From Glycine soja (lineage: Eukaryota > Streptophyta > Magnoliopsida > Fabales > Fabaceae), in contig NC_041003.1 in the NCBI RefSeq assembly GCF_004193775.1, positions 22,010,790-22,074,789 on the forward strand: a stretch of DNA of 64,000 nt, in the 5' to 3' direction. Shown piece by piece: positions 1 to 11,446 of the stretch (within the stretch, counting starts at the first letter, position 1; every line of letters starts with the position of its first letter). A model generated the notes under the pieces. It was not told the DNA's origin. It did not search any database and was given only the letters and a program-made list of their open reading frames with translations. A program made the position numbers and the translations under genes.

Positions 1-385
1 AGATTAAATTATATTTTACTCTTAAATTAAACGAAATATGGGGTCTCACAAATTAATCCCATAAAAATTTATTGACTGAAATCTTAGTCAACTTCATGTT
101 GGAAATCATTTTTGTGACATGTTCCTTCCTATGTGTATAAACTCATTCATTAACAATGAAAAAAGTTAAGAAATAGATATATTTGCTTTTTTTTATTTGC
201 TTAAATTTTCATTTTCATCTTTGATTAATCAATGCATTACATATTTAAGGAAAAATAATTATAATTTTACTGAATACTTTTCCTTTCCATCGCACAATCA
301 AACCATCCACAGGTAAGTGTTCAACACAAATTTATTCAAACAGAACTTAAGTATTGACAAAGCCGTGTTACAGAAGTAGACTCAC
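1..385 (-). other. Start of intron 1 of the ABCG-type gene
   Basis: AT-rich non-coding sequence beginning at the GTGAGT donor at 385 and running off the left edge. No acceptor or second exon could be recognised before base 1. Confidence 0.5.
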
Positions 386-603
386 GGATCACTGACGCAG
401 AAGGTGGAGTGGCTTTTGATTTCGTTATTGAGCAGAGAGGTCATGTTGGAGATTTGGGCATAAACGAGCTGGGTGACACGAGGCAGAACCACAGGGTTAT
501 CAAAATCATCACTTATTTGCTGGCACTGCGTCCCGCGGAACAAGACCGAAGAAGCCACAACGTGCAAGAATAAAAGCACCCGCAACAAATCTTTCGAAAC
601 CAT
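386..603 (-). CDS. First coding exon of an ABCG24/ABCG28-type ABC transporter (partial, runs off the left edge)
   Basis: Minus-strand exon of about 72 codons opening at the ATG at 603-601. An in-frame upstream ATG at 648 lacks a signal peptide directly after it, so 603 is preferred. The start is a basic residue followed by a hydrophobic stretch (LLRVLLFLHVVASSVLF), read as a signal peptide, then QQISDDFDNPVVLPRVTQLV and an Asn-rich segment ending near the motif STFCVSDP. Recognised from memory: a secreted Cys-bearing N-terminal domain of this kind is typical of plant ABCG24/ABCG28 half-size transporters, which have it ahead of the ATPase and membrane domains. The exon ends exactly at a strong donor, GATCC followed by GTGAGT (GT at 385-384), so the apparent TGA stop lies in the intron. 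No ATPase motif is in the window, so the family call depends only on this N-terminus. It is the only convincing host gene here. Confidence 0.6.
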
Positions 604-1651
604 TTTTATTCTTTTCTTCACAAAATAGGAGGTGAAGGAATGAATCACATTGAAAAAAAAAAAAAAAAGAGTGAATGCGAATAAGAAGAGAAGGAGTCAG
701 AGAAAACGAGAAGAGGACCACGTCCACTTGGAAGGGGCAAAACCAGCGGAAAGACAATGACTTTTTTATTAAAACAAAAAACAAAAAACAAATGGTCGAA
801 GGAAAGACATATGTCTACTTTGTTTGTTGTTGTGAATATAAAACCAAAGTGGTTGGTGTTGCGATTGGTTTTTAGGATGTGGATTTTTGCGTGGGGAAAG
901 GTCTTGACAACGACCAGCTGAATGAATTGGTTGTAAGCGGTTTTAGGATATTGCGATTTGGGTGTTTGATAGTCAAGGATTGCTGTTTAATCCTCTCCCA
1001 GTCCCCCCTGTTGCAGCTACGGGTGTCCTTGGCAGAGAAAAAGGAAACAGAGACAGTAAAAATTGGCAGGAGAGAAAGAAAAAAATAAAAAAAATTATTG
1101 GGTTTCTTATTTAAGAAAAATAGAGTAGAAATAAGAATAAAAAAAAAAGTAACATAAAAGATGTAAAACAGCATGTGTTTTAACTCCTATACACAGTAAT
1201 ACAGGTTCATATTGATATTCAATTTATTATAGATAGTAAGTGTGTTGACTTTTAAAATAATTATTTTAAAGTAAAATTTTGTAGATTGTCTACACATAAC
1301 TTTTTTCCTCAAATAATTATGTAATTCTCTATACATGATTGTCATTTTTGAGTATGAATATATCATAATCAATTATTACTTTATCGCACATCATCAGTGA
1401 CAAAAATAACACTTGCAAGACCACATGAGATATTCTTGAATGAACACAAATCTAACACTTAATCCTTAATACAAGCAATAGAAAATTAATAAGTAGTAAA
1501 ATATAAAGAAAAATATTTATCATTTATTATAATTAATCTGATTCCTTTTCATAAAAAAAATTATATGATTAGTTTCCTTAAATAAATATTTGATCTTATG
1601 AAGATATGTTTCTCTAAAAAAATCTATGAAGATATGTTAAATATTTATATT
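604..1651. other. 5' UTR and upstream flank of the ABCG-type gene; no gene seen
   Basis: The stretch next to the exon probably holds the minus-strand 5' UTR, including an uninterrupted A run on the plus strand near 653-668. Beyond it the sequence is AT-rich with only short chance reading frames. No convincing TATA box for the minus-strand gene could be fixed; ATATAAAA near 837 is on the plus strand. No transposon signature appears until about 1652. Confidence 0.35.
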
Positions 1652-2214
1652 AGAAAAATATTTTTAGTCGTTATACTTTCATAAACTCTGTCTTATTTTT
1701 AGTTCTCATATTTTCATATCATTCAATTTAATTCTTGTATTTTACCAAAAAAAGAATTATTTTTAGTCCCTACTCAGAGAGATGTTAACGTCATTTTCTA
1801 CATGACAGATAGATTACTCTGTATATTTACTTGTGAATTCATGGAAGCAAAGTTTAAAAAACAAACAAAATCAAAAGAAAACACATGAACAAATCGGTAA
1901 TAGTTGTTGAAGAATGACAATGGAAATGAAAACAAAAATGGAGCCCTTGAAAGTTACGGTTCAATGTGCTTGGAAGAGACATATTAATAACGTCTATCTT
2001 TGAAAAATAAATAAATTTTCCAAATCATTTTAATCAATTAAAAAAATGCATTTTGTTAGACACGTAAAACAAAAGTTAATGTCGTTTGTGAAAATTCTGT
2101 AAGAATGGACTAAAAAATAAGTTTCTTTTGTAAAGTACAAGGACTAAATTGAATGATATGAAACTTCAAGGATTAAAAACAAGAAGTATAGAGACTAAAA
2201 ACATAGTTTTATCC
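1652..2214. mobile_element. Fold-back/TIR element (non-autonomous DNA transposon, MITE-like)
   Basis: The two ends are long imperfect inverted repeats. Left arm about 1655-1790 (TTTTTAGTCGTTATACTTTC, then TCATATCATTCAATTTAATT). Right arm about 2075-2212, whose reverse complement reads TTTTTAGTCTCTATACTTC, then TCATATCATTCAATTTAGTC. The match continues to the TTAACGTC / TTAACTTTTG area on the inner side. The middle has no ORF. The word GGACTAAAAAC near the tip is common in legume repeats. The target-site duplication could not be defined, so superfamily (Mutator-like or other) is open. Confidence 0.6.
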
Positions 2215-3361
2215 TACTTATGTAATAAAAAAAATTCAATTCTCTTTTTAGAGTTTGTTTATGTAAAGGAAATAAAATATATAATCAACTAACTAAACAA
2301 CAAATTTTATAAGTATATTTTATATGTATTTTTAATATATTTTATAAACCTTATTATATATATTATATTAAATATATTATTATTTATATATTTTAAAATG
2401 GATAAACTATGTTTCTAGTCTATGAACTTTTTGACATGTATGATTTTGGTTCTTAAACTTTTCATGATTAGTCAATGTCTCCAAACTTATTTTTGTCCAA
2501 ATGTTGTAGTTGTGACACCCTAAATTTTATTATGAATAAACATGCACTTTTCCTTTATGTAAACTCATTTTAATGTAATCATATTCATTAATACAATTGT
2601 TGAAGCATTTTACTTTAAGAAAACATGAGTTAAATTTTTTTATTCCTTTATACATATTAGTTGTGAAAGAAATATAAATCGCTTGATAAAAACAAATGTG
2701 TTTCGAATATAAACCATACACTTTTAGAATGAGAGTGAAGAGAAATGAGATAAACTTTTGATTACTAACTACATAAAAGAGTGCATAATTATATAAATAG
2801 TAGTGAGTTTGAAACCATTAGATACATCAAATTTTGGATACATCCCCAAAATACAAATAATAGAAAGCTGATGATTGGGAATACAAGCAAAATATCTGGA
2901 ACCTTGGTCTACCCATACGTATACAAAAGAAAGGGAAACACCAAGTTCCAGAGCAATCAATACTAACCCTAACCTAGGGGAGAAACAATGCACAAAAAGG
3001 GTGAGACAGGAGGTTGGCAGTTAGAAGATCCTTAACAACAAGACTCCAAGGAGGAAACATCACACATGTCCTCATAATGATCCCCGCCAATTGTCATTGT
3101 GCCTTCCTCCACAGTCAAGCTCAAGAAGAAGCTTCAACTCCATCTGACCCTAAAATAAAACATAAGGACATATTTCTGCTTTGTCAACCAAAACATAGAA
3201 AGACCTAAACACTGGTCAAAACACACAAGGCCAACAACCACTGTATTGTGGTTTTCTACCAAATCTCACACGCATCCTAAGGCATCACTTTTCACTATCT
3301 CAACATACATATCATGCTGGTCAACTACCACTAGAACTTCCAGAACTCAGTGGTCTTACAA
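2215..3361. other. AT-rich and unclassified repeat-like DNA, no gene seen
   Basis: A very AT-rich stretch near 2280-2400 is followed by TGTGACACCCTAAATTTT at 2513, which resembles the start of a gypsy-type LTR, but no matching end, PBS or coding remnant was found. The stretch 2769-3208 has only short frames with no recognisable motif. Confidence 0.3.
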
Positions 3362-3366
3362 CATTT

Positions 3367-4354
3367 TGTGAATGTATGTATACATGATTTTGATGATGTC
3401 AAAAGAAGAATCAAACAAGGCTCATTTTGCTTCAAGATTAATACAAGATTGTTTCAACAAACAAAGCCTTGATTCAAGATTTCTTCAAGATCAAGCCTTG
3501 CCTCACAATGAAAGGTTTCAAGTCATTTAAGGCACATGTAATTGATTACCAATACATGTAATCGATTACCAATGGTTTAAAAGTGTGTAATCGATTACAC
3601 ATCATATGTAATCGATTACCAGAGACTCTGAACGTTGGGAATTCAAATTTTAAATGAAGGGTCACAACTGTTCAAGAAAAACAACTGTGTAATCGATTAC
3701 ACTAATTCTGTAATCGATTACCAGAGAGGATTTTCAAGGAATATCGCCAACAGTCACATCCTATCATTTGGATTTTGAATGGCCATCAAAGGCCTATATA
3801 TATATGTGTGACTTGGGACGAAATTGAAGAGAGAGTTTTGCTTGGCAAAAATGTCTTATCCTCTCAAAAGACAATGAGAGAGATTCCAAAAGAACTTTGT
3901 TGTCAAATGCTCTCTCAAAAGAAATCCTTGACCAAACACTTGCAAAATCTATAAGGATTCTTACATGATCTTCATTGTAATATTCTTCTCTTGAAGAGAG
4001 AATTCTTCTTCCATTCTTCTTATTCAATGAGATTGGCTAAGAGACTGTGAGTCTCTTGTTGTAAAGCATCTGAACACAAGGGATGGGTTATCCCTGTGTG
4101 GTTCAGACTTTGTAAAGGATTTTACAAAGATAGTGGAAATCTCAAGTGGGTTACTTGAGTATTGGACGTAGGCACGGGAAGTGGCCGAACCAGTATAAAA
4201 TTGTGTTTGCATTCTCTCTTCCCTCATCTTATTTATTTTGTTGCAATCAATTGTGTCTTGCATGTTTAAAGAACATTATTAAATTGATTGTTGCTGCTTC
4301 TTCTGCATTCTAAGCCTATCCCTCTTAAGATTATTGAGGCCACAAGGTCCAACA
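3367..4354 (+). mobile_element. Solo Ty1/copia (Sirevirus-type) LTR with perfect TSD
   Basis: A 988-bp LTR runs from TGTGAATGTATG to GGTCCAACA and is flanked by the direct repeat CATTT (3362-3366 and 4355-4359). Removing the LTR and one TSD copy restores continuous flanking sequence. Sense is plus. Inside, five perfect GTAATCGATTAC palindromes (3558, 3587, 3608, 3689, 3710) and one variant at 3538 precede a TATA run at 3795-3804. Downstream comes GTGGCCGAACCAGTATAAAA and the U5-like tail with CTTAAGATTATTGAGGCC. No internal element sequence remains, so this is the product of LTR-LTR recombination. Confidence 0.9.
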
Positions 4355-4359
4355 CATTT

Positions 4360-6155
4360 TAGTTTGGATGATTGTCAGGAGTACACATTCACCATGGTAT
4401 AATGGCAAGCTCTCATCAGCCTACTATGCCTTGAATTTATCAAGATTTTCAAGTCGGCTTAATGGAAAACGCAACCACAAACTCAATTTCATATCCCCAA
4501 GAAACAACAAGTTAGTGAGCATGCCCTAGGTACCACTCAGTAAGGCCATCCCAAACTTTGAGGATTATCTCTTCACCACCCTCCTCACCAAGAACTTATT
4601 GTCGTGTGGTTTGGCTGCATAGGTATTGGGCATCGACAAAAGGTGAACTAAGCCCGAGAATCCATCTCGTGTCAAACAAAAGAAATATATTTAGGTAAGT
4701 GAGCACCTCTCCTCCCACACATTGAGGTGGGAAACCCGCCAATAGACCACTGTCTCACGACCTCAACCTCGAATATGAGAAAAATATTAATTGGAAAACA
4801 CTTTTATTTAATTTATTATTGAAATACGTGTCACTAATTTTAATTGCTACTTTTAGTTATTAAAATATTTTTTTTCTAAAAACAAATGCGTCATTTGGAA
4901 AACGATAAATCTTTACATCAAATTAAATAAGTGCAAATGTAGAATAACTTAGTTTTCATACATAAATAAAATAACATCAATAGTGTCACAGGAGAAATAA
5001 TTAGGATAGATGACATATTTTTATGAAAGTAAGAAAAATAAATTATACGTCATTGCTAAAACAAAATATATACTCTTGGAGAAAACATCTCTCAAAATAC
5101 ATCAAAATCAGTAAAAGAAACCTAGGACCAGAGTAGATCATTGTCATACTAGAAGTATTGAACTATCTAAGACATGTCCTTAGAAGGATTGTCACACTCT
5201 TCCTCAGACGAAAACTCTAATTGCCACAAAATTTCTTTGTACTCCTCGATCTCCTCGGATGACATATCTGAATGGTCTCCTCGATCCTCGGTAACTTCAA
5301 TTGGGTGCATTGGATCCACACTATATTTGAGAATGTTGCCTCATCCGTTGTACTCCACTAGTATCAATAGGAATTTCAAGCCAAGACAAGGTTCTTCCAA
5401 TCCAAAATACCAACGAATGTCCTCATAATTGTGGAGTTCTGAACAAGATATAAATCCCCATAAGATATAGTAGGATAAAGTGTAGTCTATAGTAATGAGC
5501 ACTACATCTGAATTCTTTACTGGCATGAAATATACTAGGTATGATATGAGTAACTCATAGTCTATGCTACTGCACATGGCCATACCTACTCTCATTGCAA
5601 GCTACGCCAAGCTCATAGGTGCGTCGTTGTCCTCGACATCATCAATACTTGAATGTTGTTGGTTGTAGGGGTGAGTCCTCCGCTCCTTAAATGCTACAAA
5701 TAAACAATCAAACCAAGAAGAAATACAACCTATTTAACCACTACATGTGATTTTTCTAAGAAAACAACACTCTCGAGATCCTAAGTGCGTTACTAGCACA
5801 CTTGTTACATATTGGGCCCAACCTTTGCTCCCAAGCCTCCCAGGTCATGATGGTCTTATACATTTATGTGGATGACAATTGGAAGTGATCATCACATACG
5901 AATACAATGTACACCAGTCCCCAACACCCAACTCAAACAGCATAGTTTCGGAGCCTGTCAAGAATAGAAAAGTGACATTTGTGAGTTCCTCGAACCAAAT
6001 TAGTGCACCAAATGTCAAGTAGTCACCACTTGCTAATTCCCCCAAGTTCTTCGAACCTCTGCATCCACTAGACCCTAGTGTATCTCTACCCATCATTCAC
6101 TTTCTCAATGCAATCTCACTTTTTCGTAGATAAAATAGAACCATCAGTTCCTTAC
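4360..6155. other. Unclassified flank, possibly an old decayed element
   Basis: No credible gene. Minus-strand pieces between about 5174 and 6096 read as short frames with acidic, protein-like composition (for example EEIEEYKEILWQLEF around 5200-5260), but stops and frame changes interrupt them and no family could be recognised. The sequence ends where the gypsy A LTR begins. Confidence 0.25.
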
Positions 6156-8189
6156 TAATGCAATCCTACCCCCCAAGGGCATTGGATAGAAGATTCCAAG
6201 AAGATTAGGCCAGAGATGCAAGAAAAGGCCCTAGGGTTCTCATGAGCCTTAGGGTAGATTTTAGGCCCATGGGCTAAGTATGAACCCACTTATATTTATA
6301 ATATTAGATTAGGATTTCATTATTTTTGGGCCTTTTATTTAGGGCTCCATAATGTAGGTAGTGTACCATATAAATGTAGGATTTTTCAGCCTTTGTATTT
6401 TAGGGCACATGGACTAGTTTTTGTATTAGGGGTAGTTTTGTAATTTCACACGTATTAAGTGAATATTTGATGTGTGTGTTGAGAAATAAATTTAATTGAA
6501 TTGGGAGAAGCCCAATCCAATTAAATTTTAGAGGGGGGGGGGGGAGTTGAGCATTTGCTTGCTACACCCTATTATCACATCATATAGTCACACTTTGTGC
6601 ATGTCCTTCATGCTTTTCATGCCTGATGACACCTAAGAACACTTAGTAGAGAATCTTGGACTTGATCTTGGATTAGTGGGCTGAACCATACCTAAAATTC
6701 ACTAATAATAATTAGTGAAATTTTGGCTCCAAAATTTGGCTCCACAAATTCAATTTCAAATTCAAGTGAAATTTGAATAGAAATTCAAATTTTCCTTCAA
6801 TTTTGTGTGACACTTAGGCTATAAATAGAAGCCATGTGTGTGCATTTTTTCAACTTTGATCATTTTAGAATTACACTTCAAAGTTCAGACCTCATTTGAG
6901 GCACAAAATTTCGTGCTCCTTCTCTCCTTCTCTCTCCACTCATCTTCTCCTATCTTCAAGCTCTTATCCATGGCTTCCTATGTGTGAATCATGCAGGTTT
7001 TGATGATGCCAAAATGAATTTACTTGATAATGGTTGTCATCATCAAAAAAGGGGGAGAATGTGAATGTATGAATACAGGTTTTTGATGATGTCAAAGTAT
7101 AATCAAACAGAGATTGCTTCAAGATTAAATCAAGACCAAGAAAGCAAAGATCAAGAAGAAAGCTAAGTCTTAGTCTATCTTTGTTAAAAGAGTCTAGTGA
7201 TTGCAAAGGTTTGGCTTCACAACGTAGTTTTTAAATTGATTATAAAAAGGTTTTAGAATATTTTTAACATTTTCTGAAAAAAGCATTTTTCCACTGGTAA
7301 TCGATTACAAGGTATTGTAATCGATTACCAGAAGTAAAATTATTTTAAAAAGCTTTTTCAGAAAGTTTGAAATTTGAAATTGAAAATTGAAAATTTCAAA
7401 AAAGATTTTTGAAAAAACACATCTCTTCAAACCATTTTGAAAAGGCATGATAGGCTTATATATATGCGTGTCTGACTTAAAAAAAAAGAAAGATAGAGAG
7501 ATTTTAAAAAGAGAACTTAATTGTCAAATTATCTCTCAACAGCTATTGGCCAAACACTTGCAAATCTATTGAGAATTCTTCTAGGATCTTCAATTTGTAT
7601 CATCTACTCTAAAGGAGAGAAATCTTTTTGTTCATATCTTAAACTCAGTTGTAATCAAGAGACTGGTTGTCTCTTGGATTGTGAGAATCTTGAGCACCAA
7701 GGTGAGGGATCCCAAGGTGTGTTCAAAGTCTGTAAAGGATTTACAGAGATAGTGGAAAATATCAAGTGGGTTGATTGAGGACTGGATGTAGGCATAGGAA
7801 GTGGCCGAACCAGTATAAATTGAGTTTGCATTTCTCTCTTCCCTTATCTCATTTATTTTATTGCAATCAATTTTGTCTTGAACGTTTAAAGAACATCGAT
7901 TAAATTGATTGTTGCTTCTTCTTTTGAATTCTGAGACTATCATTTAAAAGGGGATTAAAGTTTTTTAGTGGTAAAATTTTAAATCTTAATTCACCCCCCT
8001 CTTAAGTTATTGAGGCCACTTGTCCAACACTATGATGGTGAGCTTGTTCTTGACTCATCTTCTCCTTGAAGTGGTGTCTTCAATCATCTTTCTTCCTTCT
8101 CCATTCCACTGCCACTCATCTTCAAGAAGCAAAGGACTCCATTGATGAAGAAGATCCAAGGCCTACAAGCTCCACATGGAGTTATATCA
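6156..8189 (+). mobile_element. 5' LTR of gypsy A copy 1, interrupted by a copia insertion
   Basis: The LTR starts with TAATGCAATCC (TG mutated to TA; the related copies at 35564 and 41481 start TGATGCAATCC) and ends GTTATATCA just before a tRNA-Met type PBS. Without the nested insertion (6983-8029 plus one TSD) it is about 980 bp, near the 895 bp of the minus-strand copy at 40587-41481. Both share the segment CCCTAGGGTTCTCATGAGCC and the long block around 6640-6830. A G run interrupts it at about 6533-6544. Confidence 0.8.
6983..8029 (+). mobile_element. Near-solo copia LTR insertion with PPT remnant and TSD CTATG
   Basis: It is flanked by CTATG (6978-6982 and 8030-8034) and the empty site is visible in the related LTR at about 40680. 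It is not a simple solo LTR. Bases 6983-7026 are the first part of a 5' LTR (TGTGAATCATGCAGG). They are joined to the extreme 3' internal end (TGTCATCATC, then the PPT AAAAAAGGGGGAGAA at 7045-7059), followed by a complete 3' LTR, 7060-8029. Everything from early 5' LTR to just before the PPT is deleted. The complete LTR has paired palindromes at 7297 and 7317, a TATA run at about 7457, and ends CCACTTGTCCAACA. Confidence 0.88.
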
Positions 8190-8191
8190 TG

Positions 8192-8204
8192 TGATATCAA
8201 GAGC
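8192..8204 (+). other. Primer-binding site of gypsy A copy 1 (tRNA-Met type)
   Basis: TGATATCAAGAGC lies two bases after the LTR. The minus-strand copy has TGGTATCAAGAGC at 40572-40584, close to the TGGTATCAGAGC complement of the 3' end of plant initiator tRNA-Met. Confidence 0.75.
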
Positions 8205-10005
8205 ATCTTCGTCTACGTGATGTTTTTTTGCTTCCTCTATCTTTTTATTCGGTCAATTCACTTCAATTCCTTGTTCTTTATCTTATTCTCCATGTATATC
8301 CTCCATTGTCTTGTGGTTTGGTGCTGTTTAGAGTAGATTCAAAAAATACACCGATTAAATCTTAGATCTACACTTGTTCTTGCATTTCTATGGTTCAAAT
8401 TTTATAGATCTACTCTTGAATCATGTTTTTATGTTGATTTTAGGTTCTATCATTTTCATTCTTAATCTTCTTGTGCTGAACCTTTATATCTAAATTTTCT
8501 TCCCAAATATTGATTAAGAAAAAAATACAAAAATCTAAGAGTAAATCACTTAATCCATGTTGTCTTAGAGTCATGTTTAGTAATAATAATTGTCACATTA
8601 TGTTCTAAGTTTGTGTTGAATTTTGATTTTGTTGATTGAATTCTAGATATATTTGTTCATGTATTCTTGTTATTCTTAGCCTATCTTTTGAATTTTGAGT
8701 CTAATTCACGCATGTTATTTAGTTCATAACATGTTGTAAATCAATTCCTAGAAGTAGTCTTGTTGTTGAACTTTTGTTTTGTTTTCTAAGTTTCCTACAT
8801 GATGTCTATGAGGAAGTTGAGTTGTTGTGCTGAGTTATGGTTGGATTTGTTAATCAAAATAAGTCTTAAGCTCTCATGCATTGTGTTATTCAAGACAATT
8901 GAGCATAAGCAAACACAAATTATAACTATCCAAGCTTTAAGCAACATAAACACTACTCTTGATTTCTAGGTTGAAATCGTTGGTGCTGGCAGCTTGAACA
9001 TACGAATTTGTAAAACTTACTGGGAATTGGTCACAATGAATTTTGAGCTGAAGGAAAAAATACGAAAAATCACACAAGTTGGAAGGAAAATCAATGTCTA
9101 GGGAAAAAAAAGTGAATGGGAAGTGTGCTTGTTATTTTCGCTCAAAATTTGTTCTATAATTTGTGCCTATTTTATACCAATCATAGTTCTAAAATATCAA
9201 TTGAAAATTAGTGTGAAAACAAGTGCCAAAACTAGAGGCTTCTTGAGTCTTATTTTTTTTACTTTTTTTTACTCTACTCTAGAGCCATTCTAGGTTTCTC
9301 TTTGAGTCCCGGCTTGCTTTTATGTGCTTTAATTGTTGAATAATCCTTGAAAATTTGTCTTCTTAAAACTCTATTGGTTCAACTTTCATTTAATTTTTTT
9401 GGTCTTTGGTTATTGTTTGTCTCTTTGTTTCCTTGTTTGTGAGTTGCCATATAGGGAATTGGAAAGGAGGATTGGTGCCATCCCTTGAAGAATTTGAGTC
9501 AAGAAGCAAGGGGCCAACCACCTTAAGAGCTATCAGACTAAGAAGCACTCCAAATTGAGTGAATCACCAAAGAGAGAACAACCACCAAAATTGAGGACCT
9601 TTTTATAATTTTGTAATTGACAATTTACTTACCTTCATTGCTTTCAAATTTTGTAACAAAAGGGCCTTTCATTGGAAGTAAGTTGGGAGCCTCCAATAGG
9701 TCACCCTACTTCCATTTGTGTGTAATAATTTTAGGCAATTTTCCCTTAGGATAGTGAGTGTTTTGTTGGGAACCTTAAATGAGGTCATCCAAACACTCTT
9801 AGGATCCGCCTAGTTTACATTTCTTGCACTTTAATTTCTTGCTTAATTTCATAGCTTATTTTCTTTACTAGTTACACCTAGTTTATCTTGTTATTGCATA
9901 ATACTTTCTTCTTGCTTATCACGCTTATCTTGAGTTCTTTTGGAACCCTAGCTTTTACCTTTTTGCAAACCCCCAACAAGAAAGAACCACAACTTAGGAA
10001 CCAAC
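8205..10005 (+). other. Untranslated leader of gypsy A copy 1
   Basis: About 1.8 kb between PBS and gag ATG with no coding signal. The same leader, in reverse, lies at 36795-40571 around a solo LTR. Shared landmarks include the block before gag, CCCCCAACAAGAAAGAACC. Confidence 0.6.
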
Positions 10006-10760
10006 ATGAATCATCATTCATCTAGTGTTAATGGCGAGGGTACTAGTCATAAGGACCCTCTATCTAGAATCTTAGATGAGTTGAGTCTCCTCAAGTTATG
10101 GAAAGAAAAACTAGAAAGAAAAGAAAAAGGAAAAGAGAGGGTAAAAATAAATCAAGATGAGAAGGAACAAATAAGGAAAGAAGAAAGAAAGAAAATACTA
10201 AAAGAGTTAAGAAAAGAAAAACATGCCTCCTATAGTAGTCATAACTCTTGCAAGAGCCTAAATGAAGAACATCGTGACTATTATGAAGGAAGGCATAGGT
10301 CACATCTTAGACTTCACTCCCATAGTAGAGAAAAGGAAAGAAAGCCTCAAGAGGCTAACATTAACCTCCCATACTTCCGTGGGAAGGAAAATGTAGAGGC
10401 TTACTTAGATTGGGAAATAAGGGTAGAGCAACAACTTAAGGTCAAGGCATCTTAGCAGTGACACCTTCTAAGCCCAAAGATGATAAGGGAAAGACAATAG
10501 AAAGGCAACCCCCTAAGGCTAGTGTGCAAGAGAAGACTAGCTCTATAAATTGCTTTAAATGTCTTGGAAGAAGACACATTACTTCTCAATGCCCTACCAA
10601 GAAAACCATGATTATGAGGGGCCAAGACATTTATAGTAGTCAAGATGTGGCTACTACTTCACCTTCCTCTAGTGAAAGTGAAGAAGCAAAAGGGGAAGAA
10701 TCTAGTGAAGAAATCTACCCCCAAGAAGGACAACCTTTAATGGTTAAGGAGGAGTTGTAA
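10006..10760 (+). pseudogene. gag remnant of gypsy A copy 1, core deleted
   Basis: Retrotransposon capsid/nucleocapsid gene. An ATG at 10006 opens a 149-codon frame: a Ser/His-rich start, a highly charged Lys/Glu helix-like stretch (about residues 30-75), then FRGKENVEAYLDWEIRVEQ, the usual start of the gypsy retrotransposon gag domain. The frame stops at 10455. From 10458, in another frame, the text resumes at the nucleocapsid end with a CCHC zinc knuckle (C-x2-C-x4-H-x4-C, 10551-10592, CFKCLGRRHITSQC) followed by a Ser/Glu-rich tail. The capsid core that should lie between is missing, so this is a deleted, frameshifted copy. Relatives retain the same order, and a reversed copy starts at 36794. 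Confidence 0.8.
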
Positions 10761-11446
10761 GGAGGCAAGTGTCTCCCCCAAGAGGTTAGCTAAGAAGGAA
10801 AGCCATTTTTGAATAAAGACAAAAATTAAAGAAACTTCCCTTCTTAGAAAACTTCCACATCTTCTCCTTTCTAAAAAGACACTTGTTAGCACTGCCACAC
10901 CTCTTGGGTTTGAGGTTATTCCTAAAGTAAAGGAGTTGTTGGATGAGGGGTTGATTCGTAAGAGCTTAAATCCTTGTGCTTTGTTGGTGCCCAAAATAGC
11001 TATTATTAGGCAACGAATCCCTAAAATAGGTGATATGATGAATGTGTTGAGTGGTGCAACCCTCTTTAGTAAAATCACTCATGCACCCAACATCTTCATG
11101 ATTCGTGTACATAGGGATTCATTAGGTAGGTTTGTTATGATTTTTAGTTTCAATACAAACTTAAGTGTTCATATGGGACACCTTAGGTTTGTTGTACTTT
11201 TTGGTAGGAATAATCAACATGAAAATACAAAAAGGAATGTTTTATTGCATTACTTTCCTTAATTTTTTAAATAGTAATCAAGGGGTTGTCATGGGATCCT
11301 AAGAGAATAAAGGTCATTCCTGAGTGGCCCACTCCACCAAGTATAAGGAAAAATTGGGGCTTTTATGACTTAACAAACTTTTACAAAAGGTTTGTCCCAT
11401 ATCTTTCTATACTTGTAGCACCACTCATTGAGTTGGTGAGGAACCT
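10761..11446 (+). pseudogene. Decayed reverse transcriptase of gypsy A copy 1
   Basis: Fragments of Ty3/gypsy RT survive in shifting frames: GLIRKSLNPCALLVPK at about 10950-10998 (early RT), LSGATLFSKI near 11046-11075 (RT active-site strand), and IKVIPEWPTPPSIRKNWGF followed by LTNFYKRFVPYLSILVAPL at about 11300-11430 (RT/RNase H connection). Between them the palm region including the expected YxDD box is deleted or scrambled. Protease is not seen. The copy breaks at 11446, where Sire-1 is inserted. Confidence 0.75.

Noticed and set aside
875..1088. Plus-strand frame after a TATAAAA at 837, possibly a divergent gene
   Set aside because: The frame starts with GTG, not ATG. The nearest ATG (877) gives a stop after about 13 codons. 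No family match.
2513..3361. Gypsy LTR starting at TGTGACACCC
   Set aside because: Only the first ~15 bp look LTR-like. No CA end, PBS, PPT or second copy in the window.
3538..3721. CRISPR-like look of the repeated palindrome
   Set aside because: Spacers are only 8-10 bp within pairs and irregular between pairs, the repeat is 12 bp, and the context is a plant LTR.
5174..6096. Possible host gene on either strand
   Set aside because: Frames are under 90 codons, overlap on opposite strands, lack clear splice sites and match no remembered family.
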